The position numbers and the translations under genes are program-made. The notes beneath the pieces were generated by a model. It was given only the letters and a program-made list of their open reading frames with translations. It was not told the origin of the DNA and ran no database searches. From Primulina eburnea (lineage: Eukaryota; Streptophyta; Magnoliopsida; Lamiales; Gesneriaceae): DNA of 64,000 nt. Positions 1 to 11,749 of this stretch are shown piece by piece; within the stretch, counting starts at the first letter, position 1; each line of letters opens with the position of its first letter. Location of the stretch: the NCBI RefSeq assembly GCF_022965805.1, contig NC_133108.1:38448051-38512050 (forward strand), read 5' to 3'.

Positions 1-8
1 AATAATAA

Positions 9-180
9 AATTGTATAAGAGATAAAAATTTTAATTGTTTTGATATTGTAAAAAAATCGTGTAAAATATAAAAATTTTAAGTGTTGTGAAGTGGTAAAAT
101 CATGTAAGAGATAAAAAATTTAAGTGTTGTGAAGTTGTAAAATTGTGTAAGTGAGAAAATTTTAATTGTTGTGAAGTGAA
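9..180. repeat. Degenerate tandem repeat of about 45 bp inside the CACTA element
   Basis: About four diverged units of the pattern AAATTGTGTAAGAG-ATAAAAATTTTAA-GTGTTGTGAAGTGGT follow one another. They lie inward of the subterminal hairpin array. No coding potential is seen. Confidence 0.5.
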
Positions 181-264
181 GTGGAAGAAATTGAATGAAA
201 GTTGTATGTATTTATAGAGAGTGATGGGAAAAAAAGGAGGGAAGTTAGGGGGGGAACGAATTTT

Positions 265-890
265 TGAAAATAGCGACGGTTTTGACTAAAACCATCGCAA
301 TATTTAAAATCGGCGACGGTTTAATCTTATTTGTCGCTAAATATAGCGACGGTTTTGATAACACTGTCGCCAAATGTAGCGACGATATGAACAAAACCGT
401 CGCTGATGTTAAAGATGCGACGGTTTTTCTTTAACGGTCGCTAACATGAGCGACGGTTAGGAGTCAACCGTCGCCGATTTAAAATTTTGCGACAGTAATT
501 TAATACCGTCGCTAAAATTAGCGACGGTTTTTGTTAAAACCGTCGCTAAATATACCACAAAAACTATTATATACAAAACCGTTGTCGAATGTACCAAAAA
601 AAGCGCTCATAGACAACGGTTCTGTAATCCGTTGTCTTTGACCCTAAAAAACGCTCAAAGACAACGTTTTATAAAACCGTTGTCTTTGATCAAAAAAACC
701 GTTGTCTTTTGCACTCAAAAGACAACGGTTTTTATAAAACCGTTGTTGTTTGCCCCCAAAAGACAACAGTTTTATAAAAACCGTTGTCTTTTTCTTAAAA
801 AACACACTTTTAACAACGGTTTTCGCAAAAACCGTTGTTAAAAGTTTTTTAACAACGGTTTTAACAAAAACCGTTGTTAAATGTGTGTTG
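265..890. repeat. Subterminal hairpin array of the CACTA end
   Basis: Around fourteen short inverted repeats stand in series. Each has an arm such as GCGACGGTTTT or GACAACGGTTTT, a few spacer bases, and the complementary arm AAAACCGTCGC or AAAACCGTTGTC. The array switches from the GCGACGG type to the ACAACGG type near 560. The pattern fits binding sites for a TnpA-like protein. An apparent 69-codon frame across 632-841 is made only of this repeat. Confidence 0.75.
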
Positions 891-914
891 TTGTTTGGGC
901 TTTTTCTTGTAGTG

Positions 915-2050
915 TATTTTGAATAATATTTAGTTGATAGTTGTTTATGTAATTCATTTAAATTTTATATTTAAATGTTTTACTAAGAAATCGTGTTAAA
1001 AGATAAATATTATATTTTACAATATATTTATTTTATTAATTTAAATAATTGTATTAAAACCGAAATAATCGAACCATTTCGGTAGAAAATCGAAAAATAG
1101 TTCGGATATCAGATTATATATTTGTAAAACCAAAAAACGAAATAAAAAACCGAAAATCGAATCGAATCGAACCACTGATAACAACTCTTAATGGTAGTTG
1201 TCTTCTTCGATTTTAAGTTTGGCAATTGTGGCTTCCCAAATGATGCAGCCAATTAATTACATTTATTGCACACACTACTTGTCCACGAAAGAAAATTTAT
1301 ATATTTCAAATTGATGATTTTCCTAGAATATATGGATTAGGTTCGACAAGGTCCAACGTAAGTGATTTTCGTATTCACCTACTATAGATTTTTTTTGTAT
1401 TTGACGCTTATTTTCCTTATCAAATAACGTACAAGGAAGGTTAAACACCAAAGGCCAATTCAACGTATGTTTTGCACAACTCTTTAAATATGAAATATTT
1501 ATATTAAAACTGATATTTCCTAAAAATTAGGAAAAGTTTGAATTTATGTTTGGTGGAGGCGACCAGGTCATTAAATTAACGAGGCCGCAGCATGAACACT
1601 GTTAGTGGGACTTCGGTTTACGAAAGTAATACGAAAGTGGAGTATCAAAGAAACCAATCCGGACTCGACAAGATTCAAGATTAATTAAGGTGGCATCATC
1701 CGTCTTTCAAGATTCCAACGCCTTTTGTTCGACATTATATGCTCCGTTCCCTCTCTCATGAAAGGAACTAGGAATCAAGAAAAAGCCAAAACGATCAAGA
1801 ATTTGTACCAACCGTGGTGTTTTTTTTTATTTAAAATTAAATCAGCGCATTAAACCGGTAAGGCGTTTGCAGACATACCCAAGAACCCTAATTGCGTGGT
1901 CAGAGGCTGTTCTCAGAAAGGTGAGATATTTGTGGCAAAGTGTCTCAGAATCATCTCCCGAAAAGGGTTTCTTTTTTTGTTGTCTGGCAAATTCGTGCAG
2001 TCGAATCTGGCAAGAAAAATCACGGGTTCTGGAGTTTGTTGGTACTATAA
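915..2050. other. No gene recognised
   Basis: AT-rich flank of the CACTA insertion, followed by the likely upstream and promoter region of the MIR156 locus on the + strand. No protein family, repeat boundary or TATA box could be assigned with confidence. A GT-type splice donor context (CAGAAAG then GTGAGAT near 1920) may belong to the primary transcript of the microRNA. Confidence 0.3.
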
Positions 2051-2052
2051 TA

Positions 2053-2170
2053 AGTAGAGATGGTTCGGACTTGACAGAAGAGAGTGAGCATTCGCTGGCA
2101 ATTGTATAGATGTTTATACTTTTGGCTATGCGTGTGCTCACTTCTTTTCCGTCAATTTCCTTCTCTATTC
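2053..2170 (+). ncRNA. MIR156: MIR156 precursor hairpin (copy 1)
   Basis: The mature miR156 TGACAGAAGAGAGTGAGCAT is read at 2072-2091, preceded by a T that gives the 21-nt form. The star strand TGCTCACTTCTTTTCCGTCA is at 2135-2154. The two arms pair with the one-base bulge usual in miR156 stems, around a loop of about 43 bases. Known family role: miR156 directs cleavage and translational repression of SPL transcription factor mRNAs and so holds the plant in the juvenile phase. The 3' base of the mature form is U here, where the most common miR156 has C. The loop contains ATTGTATAGA and TATACTTTT, which recur in copy 2. Short open frames on both strands here are by-products of the stem. Confidence 0.93.
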
Positions 2171-3879
2171 TTTTCTTTTTCTCGTAAGGTGGAAAATATA
2201 TATATACATATATATACAGGCGTTTACTGCCATTTTCTTGTTAATTCAATTCATCATATGTCGTATAAAAGCTGGAAAAAGTTGAGAAAAATATAGAAAT
2301 AAATTGTTGTACATTAGAACAGACTTAGCCACTTAATATTTATTATCACATACAAAAAACAGTTTTCTTTTTGGTTTTAAAAAATTATATTTTAAATAAT
2401 GTTATCCCAAAATGATGGAACCCCGAAGCGTGACTTTTGATGTTGCATTGGGAGAAGGACGAGATGGTATGAAGAAGGTACGCCTGGTTACTGTTCTTGT
2501 TTTAACAGAAATAAACTTGTGGTTTTTCTAGTACTAGGGCAATCTTTTGAATTAAAAACTCCAATTTTAAGTAAATACGAAGCTTATGGCTTATCTTTTT
2601 CACGTTATCTCGAGTTTTATCCTTTTTTCTGCACCTGAAAAGAGACACGGTGATGTGATAAGTTGAATCCCTTCTTCTTCTTCTTCTTCTTCTTCTTCTT
2701 TCTTTTTTACCTTGCTAGCTACTTGTGTTTGTGTTTCAAAATGCAAAAATTTGGCTATTCTTTGTGATTTCATTCTTAAAGTTATTTGATTCTTGCGTCT
2801 CTGCAGCTGGAAATTTTATTTAATTAGTGTGTTTTCATATATGAAAGGCTCTTGTTATTTTCTGAGGTGACATTAATTCTCAGATTCATCTGAATCTTGT
2901 ATTCTAGTGGCTGGAAACTGATGGAAAAAGCTGTTTCTTGTTGAAGATGCAAAAGCATAGTTTTTTTCAAGACTTTGATTTATTTTCAGATTTATTTTGA
3001 TATTTGATTCCTAGCTGATTACATTTTTTTTTTGTTTCGGAAATGCAAAAACATGGGTTTGGTTTTTGGTTTTGTTTTTCCAACAGTGTTTTCACTTTTA
3101 GATTTATTTGATTTTTTTATCCTACTAATTAATTTAATTAGTTCTATTTTATGTTATTTTTTAATATTTTTGTTCAGTTCTTCCTTTCGGACGAGGATTT
3201 CAGAACCATACCGATATGGAAGATTGGGAGTTCCATTATGTGAATATACGGCAATTTCTATTTGATTCTAAAATATTATTATTTTTTGTCATTTTATTTA
3301 TTCTAAGATATGAGCCTTTCACTGTTGAGTCTGATGTGATTAAGCAGATGGTGATTGATTTGGGAGTATGCATAACTTCTATTGCAAGATCTTTAACTTC
3401 CCATGGTAACTATAAATTGTTCAATTTCTTTTGCGATTAATTTTGTGTTGGGGCAACTGAGATATGAGCATGTCTTTGCTTATGATTTTTGAGGTATTAT
3501 GTTGTAAATTTTTTGCTTGAACTTACTTTTTTTTACTTGTCGAATTCATGCTTGTTTTGCAAGTTTGAAGACTAATCGTCTTCATGTTCTACGGGCATGC
3601 AAACATCTAGTGTCTATGGTTATTTTGATGTGAGTTTGCAAAGTTTTAGAGAGTACGTTTCCGGATAAGAATGTATGTCATGTTTTCTTTAATGTGTAAA
3701 ATTGATAATGCGGAAGTTGAAAATTTTAAAGAATCGTTGAGTAGAAGGTAAATAATATTGATTATCATGATATGGATGTGTTGTGAAAATCCACATAAAT
3801 TACATGATCCATCGTGCAAAATCATTAAAAATTTGACTTAGAACTTAAGCGGAAGTCATGTACGTGAAGTCATAATCAT
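2171..3879. other. Unassigned region downstream of MIR156
   Basis: No gene could be recognised. Two short pieces look weakly coding: 2412-2478 begins with ATG and ends at an AAG|GTACGC donor-like site, and 3300-3405 is an open stretch ending in CCATGG|TAAC. I know of no protein family that matches either. They may be exons of an unrecognised or decayed gene, or non-coding parts of the primary microRNA transcript. Confidence 0.25.
2671..2703. repeat. (CTT)n microsatellite
   Basis: About eleven CTT units in an uninterrupted run, 0.5 kb downstream of the MIR156 hairpin. Polypyrimidine runs of this kind are common in plant 5' leaders, but no gene is tied to this one. Confidence 0.9.
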
Positions 3880-4251
3880 AAATTCTTTAGAACATGTCTT
3901 GATCTTCTAGATTTATGCGTTCTTTTCGTTGAGAGAATCATTTTATATTCTTAACTATTCTTAATAGGAGAGAGAATCTGGAACATGATCACGCGCGATC
4001 TGAGGACCATGACCCATATATAGATAATGTCCATCATTATCTTCTGATATTTCTGTTTTAACCCTTCATAGAAACATGAATTACACTTATGTCTGTATAC
4101 AGTAAAAGCTTACAACCTTTAGATTCATTAAAGCTCAGCAGCCAAAGGCCCAAAATTTTAACCGATCACTTTAAATTTGAGTTTAACTTAATAAACATCC
4201 CACAACCAAATTATTTACATATAAGCTCATATAAATAAAATTGATCCAACA
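3880..4251 (-). repeat. 3' LTR of decayed Ty1/copia element
   Basis: The right tip TTGATCCAACA (4241-4251) reads TGTTGGATCAA on the sense strand and is preceded there by a purine tract (ACAAGTGGAAGA), a polypurine tract. The LTR aligns with 7350-7718 over most of its length, for example ATGACCCATATATAGATAAT and TTTAACCGATCACTTTAA. The left boundary is diverged and placed only approximately. Confidence 0.75.
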
Positions 4252-4926
4252 ATCTTCCACTTGTGCTACATATGTAACTTTATAATTATATTTGTGAACA
4301 TGATCGTATGAGCTCAAAAATATTGTCATTTTGAAATGTATCTATAACCAGTCCGGTTCGTCAACACATCAACATAGGATCAAATCAGTCTTCGCTACTC
4401 TCGAGGTAACTAGACCCGTCAATGGTCAAATATGGCAACACAACTGAATGACATGGATTATGAAGTGGATGTGTAACATGAAAATTTCATACAATGTGAG
4501 CATAACATGCTTATTTCCAACTGGTCCTTTCTTAGCCTTATTGAGACCAAACTTTAAACCATAATCAGAGTGTGACTTAATTTGAAATTTATTTCTGCAC
4601 AAAATAAATTTACATAGATGTAACTGAAAATATCTACAACTGAAAAGGATTTAAAATGACAAACTCCAATTAAACTGAATTTCCTCAATTGACATGACAC
4701 TCATACTAGCAGTGTGCTCATGAAACTGTTTGGGTGGTAATCCCTCAGTGAGCGGATCCGCAACCATGGAGTTTGTATCGATATACTCAATAGACAAATT
4801 TCCACTATGAATTTTTTCTATAACAACAATGAACTTGATGTCAATATGTTTTATTTTGCCAAGCTTCTATTGTTATTGGAATATATAACTACTGATTTAT
4901 CGTCACAATGTATTCTTAATGGTCTT

Positions 4927-5238
4927 TCAATGCATCAACGATGTGCAGTCCCTTTGCAGCCATATTCCATGATTGGATGCCTCATAACACGCTATAAACT
5001 CGTCTGTCATGGTGCAAGAGGCTATAAGAGACTGTTTACCACTCTTCCAGGAAATGACACCTCCAGCCAGGAGATAGATATAGCCCAACGTAGATTTCAT
5101 ATTATCTTGGCATCCAGCAAAACCGGAGTTAGTATACCCAATGATCTTAAGTTGATTCATCCTCAGATATATGAGCATGTAATCTTTTGTTCTCTGTAGG
5201 TATCGTAAAAATCTTTTGACTGCTTTCCAATGTTCCAC
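4927..5238 (-). pseudogene. copia RNase H fragment
   Basis: The 103-codon frame carries copia pol signatures: HWKAVKRFLRYLQRTKDYML, then GYTNSGFAGCQDNMKSTLGY, ISWKSGKQSLIASCTM and EFIACYEASNHGIWL. In intact copia elements this stretch is the RNase H domain that degrades the RNA of the RNA/DNA hybrid. Here the second acidic site is altered (TNSGFAG where related elements have SDSDFAG), so it is probably inactive. The overlapping 130-codon frame on the + strand is its antisense shadow. Confidence 0.85.
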
Positions 5239-5482
5239 TCCCGGATTACTTAAATATCATCCCAACATTTCTGTCACGTATGCAATATCTGGACGTATAC
5301 AAACTTGAGCATCGTCAGACTCCCCACTGTAGATGCACAAGGAGTCTTCTGCAAATCATTTTCTTCAAAATCATTCTTGCGATATTGTTTGAGACTAAAT
5401 TTGTCTCCTTTAGCCACATGGGTATTATTTCTTTACAGTCTTACATCCCATATCGCTTGAGAACTTTCTCGACATAAGCTTT

Positions 5483-5899
5483 CTAAGATAATCCAAGAAT
5501 ACATTGAGAATGATTTTGATGTATCTGGATACCCAGTACAAAAGATTCATTACCAAGATATTTCCTCTCGAAATTCTTAACTAGAAATCTCCTGGTCTTG
5601 GTGTCATGCAACAATGTCACCAACGTAGATGAATCTTTCAGCATCACTTGGTTTTCGCCAATCCAGATAACCTTGCGTAGACACACTGATGTGAGTTGTA
5701 CTAGAATCGATCCACCATGTGTGCCTAGGCACTGAAGTGAAATTAACACAGAACAAACCATATTAAGAAGCATATCTTTCTTATCACGCCAAGTGTGATA
5801 ATATGTGCATTGCTTCTTTATATGCCCATCAATGCCATAGAAGAAACAACTAGCACTTTGAGAATCACTAGGATTCATCTGTTGTTTCTTCAGAGGCAA
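5483..5899 (-). pseudogene. copia gag zinc knuckle joined to RT end
   Basis: The 138-codon frame begins with a gag nucleocapsid-like knuckle (CFFYGIDGHIKKQC; the second cysteine of CX2C is replaced by tyrosine). It ends with FVLGIQIHQNHSQCILGLS, typical of the C-terminal part of copia reverse transcriptase. Thousands of bases of pol normally separate these parts, so an internal deletion has fused them. Confidence 0.8.
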
Positions 5900-6280
5900 T
5901 GTATCCGCAGCTTCTTATCATTTATTTTTTTCCTTTATCCTTCGAGGTAGAGGCGTAATGAACACTTTTTGTCTTGTCTTGCTTCAATCTTTCTTCTTCT
6001 TGAACACAGTGCGAGATGAGGTCATTCAGAGACCAAGGCTCTTTTTGACAGTTATATCTCACATAAACTGATTGAACTGTGGAGGAAGAGATATCAAAAC
6101 TAAATGCACCAGCCAGTCCTTAGAGAGGTCAAACTTCAATGCTTCAACCTTGAAGCAGATTAGAGATCTTCATAATGTATTCTCATATGTTGCTTTTACC
6201 TTTGTACCTCATTGAAACGAGGCTTGTCAAACGTGCACCAATTTCAGACATTCATTTTTAGCATACCTCTTTTCGAGGTC

Positions 6281-6490
6281 CTAAAGGTAAACCTTAGCCA
6301 TAGCAATGTCACCAGACATTGTACAACTGAATGTTTTTGGAATAGCCCTCTTCATGATCATCATATACATGCGATTCGATCTCTTCCATATTTTAAACTC
6401 CTTTTCATCAGAGGTACTCTTATCCGTAATTGCGGGAGGAGAGTCGTTCCTTGTCGCAAGGTCCAAATTTATTTCTCCGATAACTATCAA
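6281..6490 (-). pseudogene. copia gag N-terminal fragment
   Basis: The frame includes EFKIWKRSNRMYMMIMKRAI and DIAMAKVYL, which match the start of the gag (UBN2-type) domain of plant copia elements. That protein normally forms the virus-like particle. It is a short remnant upstream, in sense, of the knuckle fragment, separated from it by frame breaks. Confidence 0.65.
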
Positions 6491-7349
6491 TAAATTCTCT
6501 TGTCACAATTTAAAGTTTGAGTCATTTAACATATGAATAAAATTTATGTTGGAATGAATATTTGCAGGAGTCAAATTTGAATATAGCACAAAAACAAAAT
6601 ATACATGCTCAACCAAATGCTTAAATAAAATAATTAATAAATTAAAATAATGTAAACCTCATAAACAGGATACCGAGCACTCCATTAATGTTTTATCTTT
6701 GGACAAAAGATTAACTTGTAAGTTATATCTTGACGCAGCAGTCAAGCATTGATAATATATATCATGTCAAATAACAACCTTCCTTTGGACATATTTATTA
6801 TTCACGTGAAAATCGAACAACTATCATATGTTTATCACCACAAGTGCATATGTAATTATATTAATCTTCCTTTAGGCCGATCAATATTCATATCAATCAT
6901 ATATACCAAAATCTTTTTGTATTTTAAAATATAATTAATTTCCATAAAAAAAGTTACTTTGACGACATTTTATTCCAATCAATCTATTTTAAAATACATA
7001 TAATCTTATCATTATTTGAATAATTAGATATTTAATCTTAAACCGAATAAACATGAGCCGATATTTTTGTATTGTTCACGAGCTGGGGCGATGTCTGCAT
7101 TATTTAGAACGTCCTGGGCGTGCCTACGCCTGTCTGGGTAGTTTTGGGCGCTCCCTAGGTCGATTTTGGTGAAATTTGTTTACTCAAATTTTATATATTT
7201 TCCTCTAAAAAAATTTTTTGAACAAAAGCTAGACGGAAAATCGAAATCTTGTATCGAATCTTTAAAATTTTCAACCAAAATCTAGTTACCAAAATGGAAA
7301 CTTTAAAAGATTTGTTTTTAACCCAAAATATTTTATAGATCTGATGCCA

Positions 7350-7718
7350 TATAAAAAACTTTTCAAACAAAATTTCTTTTCCAGATCTGGATTCAAATAA
7401 TATCTAAAACTTTAAACAAATCTCAATGATTCAAGCATGAGCGACTCTATATGGAATGTGATCACGAGCGATTTGAGAACTATGACCCATATATAGATAA
7501 TCTATATTACTATCTTCTGATATCTTTGTTTTAGAAGATCATAAAAACAGAAATTACACTCACGTCTCTATATTTTAAAGACCATCAACCTATATTTTTT
7601 AAATTAAAGTCCAATAGTCAAATTTTTAACCGATCACTTTAATTTGGCCGTAACTTAATAAACAACACAAAATGTAATTATTCATGTATAAGCACATATA
7701 AATAAAATTGATCCAACA
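7350..7718 (-). repeat. 5' LTR of decayed Ty1/copia element
   Basis: It ends at TTGATCCAACA (7708-7718), the sense-strand LTR start TGTTGGATCAA, and begins next to the primer-binding site at 7338-7349. It is homologous to 3880-4251 with many substitutions and indels, which points to an old insertion. Confidence 0.75.
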
Positions 7719-10700
7719 TGATGTGCACGGTTGTCTCATTTAATAGCTCACTAGCCAGTGTTATGATCGATGTCAAAACGTCGACAACAATTTGCTTCAC
7801 AAGCTGAAACACTTTTATAAGATGAAAGAAACTCAAGAGGTATGGCATCATTATGAGGCCTAACCTTGACATAACGTTGTCCGAGCTCTAAGCCCCAAAG
7901 TTCCATCAAATTATAGATAGGAATGATCCGTCATCTATTACGTACTTCACGTCGATCCTAAAGTTTTTATATGCTACAGTATCTGTTTGATGTTGATGTG
8001 TTTCATTCAAAAATCTGTGTAATTATGTTGAAGATCTAGTTAACTAGGAAGGATACATAATATCATTGACTACTGATTCAACTAGTGGGCTTTTGTTTAT
8101 CACACTTTGAGAAAAATTGAAGAGAACTCGTAAACGCTATCGATTTTATGTTTATATCTTGAAGATATTAAATGTCATATATACAATCATAGTATGAGTG
8201 GATTAGACTACAAGAGTGTCAAATATATATGTTGATTCTGTTCCTAACTTTGCATGAATTAAGAAGTAGTAGAATGAGTCCACAACTTGATAATATATAG
8301 CTCAGAGAAATATTCTGAGCAACCTCTTCATCTATGGTGTATTTGGAAGTGGTCGGCATCTAGAAGTTACTTTTAGAAGCTGCGGTAAGGCGTGATTTGA
8401 AAGTCATGAACGAGCTTTACGATTTGAAAGTTATGAACGAGTTTTATGTATTGGCTGCGAAATTTTTAAAACATATTAATGTACTTCGAATGATGATTTC
8501 AAAGAAGTCACTTATTGAGTGTCTTCTATCCTACCAATTATATGCCTAACTCAATTCGCAAAAGTTCTAGGCTCCCTCTTTTTCTTGAGGCTATGCATGC
8601 ATCTTGCGATAGTTAGCAACATCTTACAGGACCTGATGGATATTCATCTCAAATTTTGGAGCCTCTAAGTGATGACTATTACTTCTATTTGATCATCTAT
8701 CTATATGCATGTCTGGCAGTAGTTTCAGAAACATTTATGAACTACATTAAAACTAGAAAGAACTTATAATTTATGAAGTGAAATTTCTATCATTGATACC
8801 CAGGATTTTACTGTTCTTCCACCCACATTATTTAGAATTATTTTGTACTAGATAAAAAATTGTCTGAAGTGAAAATTTTAGGTTTTCCAACCAGTTTGAG
8901 TGTTCGATCAGCAGTAGACTGGGATCTGCTTGATATGCTTTGTGATGCTATTTCATTCATGCAAACATCTCTCTTGTTTGACGTTTGCTGTCCCAGACCA
9001 CATTACTGTCAAAAGGTGCTTCTAGCATGGACGATAAGGAATCGGAAGGCCCCTTTTGTGATACAGGCAATCTGGCACAACAAAGTTTCGACGCATGACA
9101 CAAGCAAATACTCGTGACAAGATGAGTGATGTGGATCGTTCAGGAACTGGTCACTGAGGACCAGGTGGCCTCATTCCACTTAATACGCATGACACAGTGA
9201 CTGCTTGCTTCCCCCAGAAAATACATGTGATTGATCTAGGTGATTGATGAGTTAAAATGGACTGATTACAATTGAAGTGCTTCATATTATTGCTCTTGCT
9301 GAAATTAGACAAATTATCTCACTTTGGAATGAGGTTTCCTCTATTTACTCTCGCTAATAATCGTTGCTTCTAAAACAAACCTTGCCCTCTTTCACGTGAT
9401 TTTAGCGAGCTGCCTCTCAATGTTTTCCATCTCTGAGCTTACTGGAAATCTTTTTTAACAATCCAAGTGTCATCAAATGCAATCATATAATGCTCATCTT
9501 CAAAACGTTTTACGCCTTAGCACTAGCAATAATTTTAAATGCCACAATATTTGTTAAAAACTTGAATGCACAATAGCTCCATTTATCTCTTTTTAATTTA
9601 ATCATATATATGATCCTGAAAATCAACTTATTAGACTCTGAAATATTTAGGTTGCAGAATATGATTTCTGTAGTAGTCCTCATATGAGCTAGTCTCCTGT
9701 TGTTTAGGGAAGGATAGTCTGGTACTAAACCATAATGGAAAATGAAAGAAATATAACACAGAAAGGATTGATTTGAATGGTAGTAAAGGTAGAAAATTAT
9801 TATTAGTCTGAAAGGTGGTAGCAAATCGCACAACCAAATTTGGCGGGCGTGATTGTTTACCAAGGGACATGTATATTCCAGTCATAAATCTAGACCCATG
9901 TTTGTAAAAGAGATGTTGAATATGTTTCATTGCCGCCCCTCCCCCATCTCCATTTATACTGATGTTTAAGAGTTTCTTTAATTTGTTGGTATTTATAGTG
10001 CAACATCAGGAGTGAGATGTCAAATCTTTCAACCAACGTTTTAATGTGTAGACCGACATATGATCGGGTTCCATGTTATTCGATAGTTACCGTGATCTCA
10101 GCAAAAAGCGATGACGCAAGGCGATAAGAGTTGCTTTGTTGTTGGCAAGTAGCAGCGGTGATATCATTGAGCTACTACTGATATCAAATTTGTGTTTGGC
10201 TGGAAGTCTTGTTTTTCTTCTACACCACAAATCGAAGTATAAAGCGACCATTTGAAGTATCGATCTTTCAAAATCCATTGCACCATTCCAAATATAGATT
10301 GAAGAAGTGCTGATTTAGAGATAGATAGTTATTATGTTCTATGTTACTTTTAGATTGAATTTTGTTTCTTGAAATATTCTGTCATCAAAGTAAATTCTTC
10401 TTGTCCTTTTTCTTTTTCTGCCGTTGCTATATCAACCTCAGCATTTCAATTTGGTCTTGTTCTGATTTTGTTTCTCTTTGATTATCACCAACTTTTTACG
10501 AGGAAGTTGATTTTCTTTCGCAATTTAGTCATTTTTCAAGTGGTTGATGTGATTTACTTACACCACGCATACCAACGTTCATTTGATTTGTCTATTTTAG
10601 TACCATCAAGGACACTATCTGAATCAGAAAGGAAGAACTTGCATCAGTATCTCAATTCAAACATGGGTTTGATTCATACACTATGTTTTGAGAAAATATT

Positions 10701-11749
10701 TACCGTCCGAAAAGAGGAAAAAACAGAGTCTTTGTTTGTCTAAAAAAATGCATTGAGAAAGGACAGATATATAGAACATTTCAATGAGATAGTGTTTTTT
10801 CAACTCTCTCAAAATGGAATCTATTTCAAAAATATATGTCATGGTTCCTTACTTCGACATGGTACAAATAACTAAATTTGATATTTTTAGATATTTTCCA
10901 GACTTGTTGCCCATATTAAATAGCAGTCAAAAATTTGTATCCATTTTTCATGATATTATACATGGATAAGGTATATCAGAGCTACACTTTTGTGAGTGGA
11001 GCAAAAAAAAAATTTTCAAGAAAAAATTGAAAAAAATTTCAAAGTATTATACTGAAACGAAAATACGAGTGGATGGGCTAATTTTTTACAAATTTAAAAT
11101 TAATTTAAAGTTTTAAATCATAAAAAATTTCCCTCATGGAAGAGATTAAGGTATCTGCAACTCATTATACGTTGCACCACATTCTTCATTTGTGCTTCGA
11201 AAAAATCATCTTCAACATATCTGCACGCACTAATTTTTCAGAATATTCATTTTTATATCAACATTAAATTATTAATGTTTTGTTTAAACAAAATAATTTT
11301 TAAAATGTTCTTTTAATAATAAAAAAAGCATTGGAAGGAAAAAATACGAACGTTTGATATTAAGTGAAAAATATAACATAGACATGACATTATATAATTG
11401 AATTACTATGTTCTCACAAATGGTCAATTAATACATTTCATAGTTCATAGTGAATGTTTTATCTTCGTTCGTTATTTGTATTTTTTCTAATACACTAATA
11501 ATTTAATTTGATTGTCTATTAAATTTATATGTATTATAGTTAATTAATTTCAATTCAAAGAAATTATATTTTTATAAATAATATTTAAAAAAATTCAAGA
11601 AAATTGTTTTAATATTTATTTAAAATTACAAAAAAAATTATTATAAAATATATTATTCAATTAAAATAATAAAATTAAACAAATATATTTAAAGAAAAAT
11701 TGTGTGGTGCTGCTATATTGCTTCACCACATGTGGAGCAACAATCATAT
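7719..11749. other. Long region without a recognised gene
   Basis: I could assign nothing here. Open frames at 8860-9117 (+), 9510-9930 (-) and 10369-10743 (+, 124 codons) match no family I know. The last lacks the codon pattern of a real gene and runs through AT-rich sequence. The region may contain worn-out transposons or the tail of the + strand MIR156 transcript unit. Confidence 0.3.

Larger units (their letters stand above)
1..914. mobile_element. CACTA (En/Spm) transposon, terminal part
   Basis: The element ends at 914 with TTTTTCTTGTAGTG (901-914), the reverse complement of the plant CACTA terminus CACTACAAGAAAAA. Inside it lies a long subterminal array of short inverted repeats, first with a GCGACGGTTTT core (about 265-550), then with a GACAACGGTTTT or AACAACGGTTTT core (about 605-880). 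Such arrays are where the element's own DNA-binding protein attaches in known En/Spm elements. Only one end is present; the other end and any transposase gene lie left of the window. No transposase coding sequence is visible here. Confidence 0.85.
3880..7718 (-). mobile_element. Ty1/copia retrotransposon, internally deleted and decayed
   Basis: Two diverged LTRs (about 3880-4251 and 7350-7718) flank about 3.1 kb of internal DNA in - sense. Next to the right LTR, GATCTGATGCCA at 7338-7349 is a decayed initiator-tRNA primer-binding site (sense TGGCATCAGATC). In sense order the interior shows a gag start near 6490, a CCHC-like knuckle near 5850, reverse-transcriptase C-terminal motifs near 5560, and an RNase H region near 5100. 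Protease, integrase and the RT core are missing. Stops and frameshifts throughout show it is inactive. No clear TSD was found. Confidence 0.85.

Noticed and set aside
632..841. 69-codon frame at the CACTA end
   Set aside because: It consists of subterminal hairpin repeats only.
1842..2141. Open frames on both strands near 2 kb
   Set aside because: They overlap the MIR156 hairpin and have no protein-like composition.
4807..5199. 130-codon frame on the + strand
   Set aside because: Antisense to the copia RNase H fragment.
10369..10743. 124-codon frame on the + strand
   Set aside because: No family match known to me, hydrophobic and low-complexity character, no gene context; not strong enough to call a gene.
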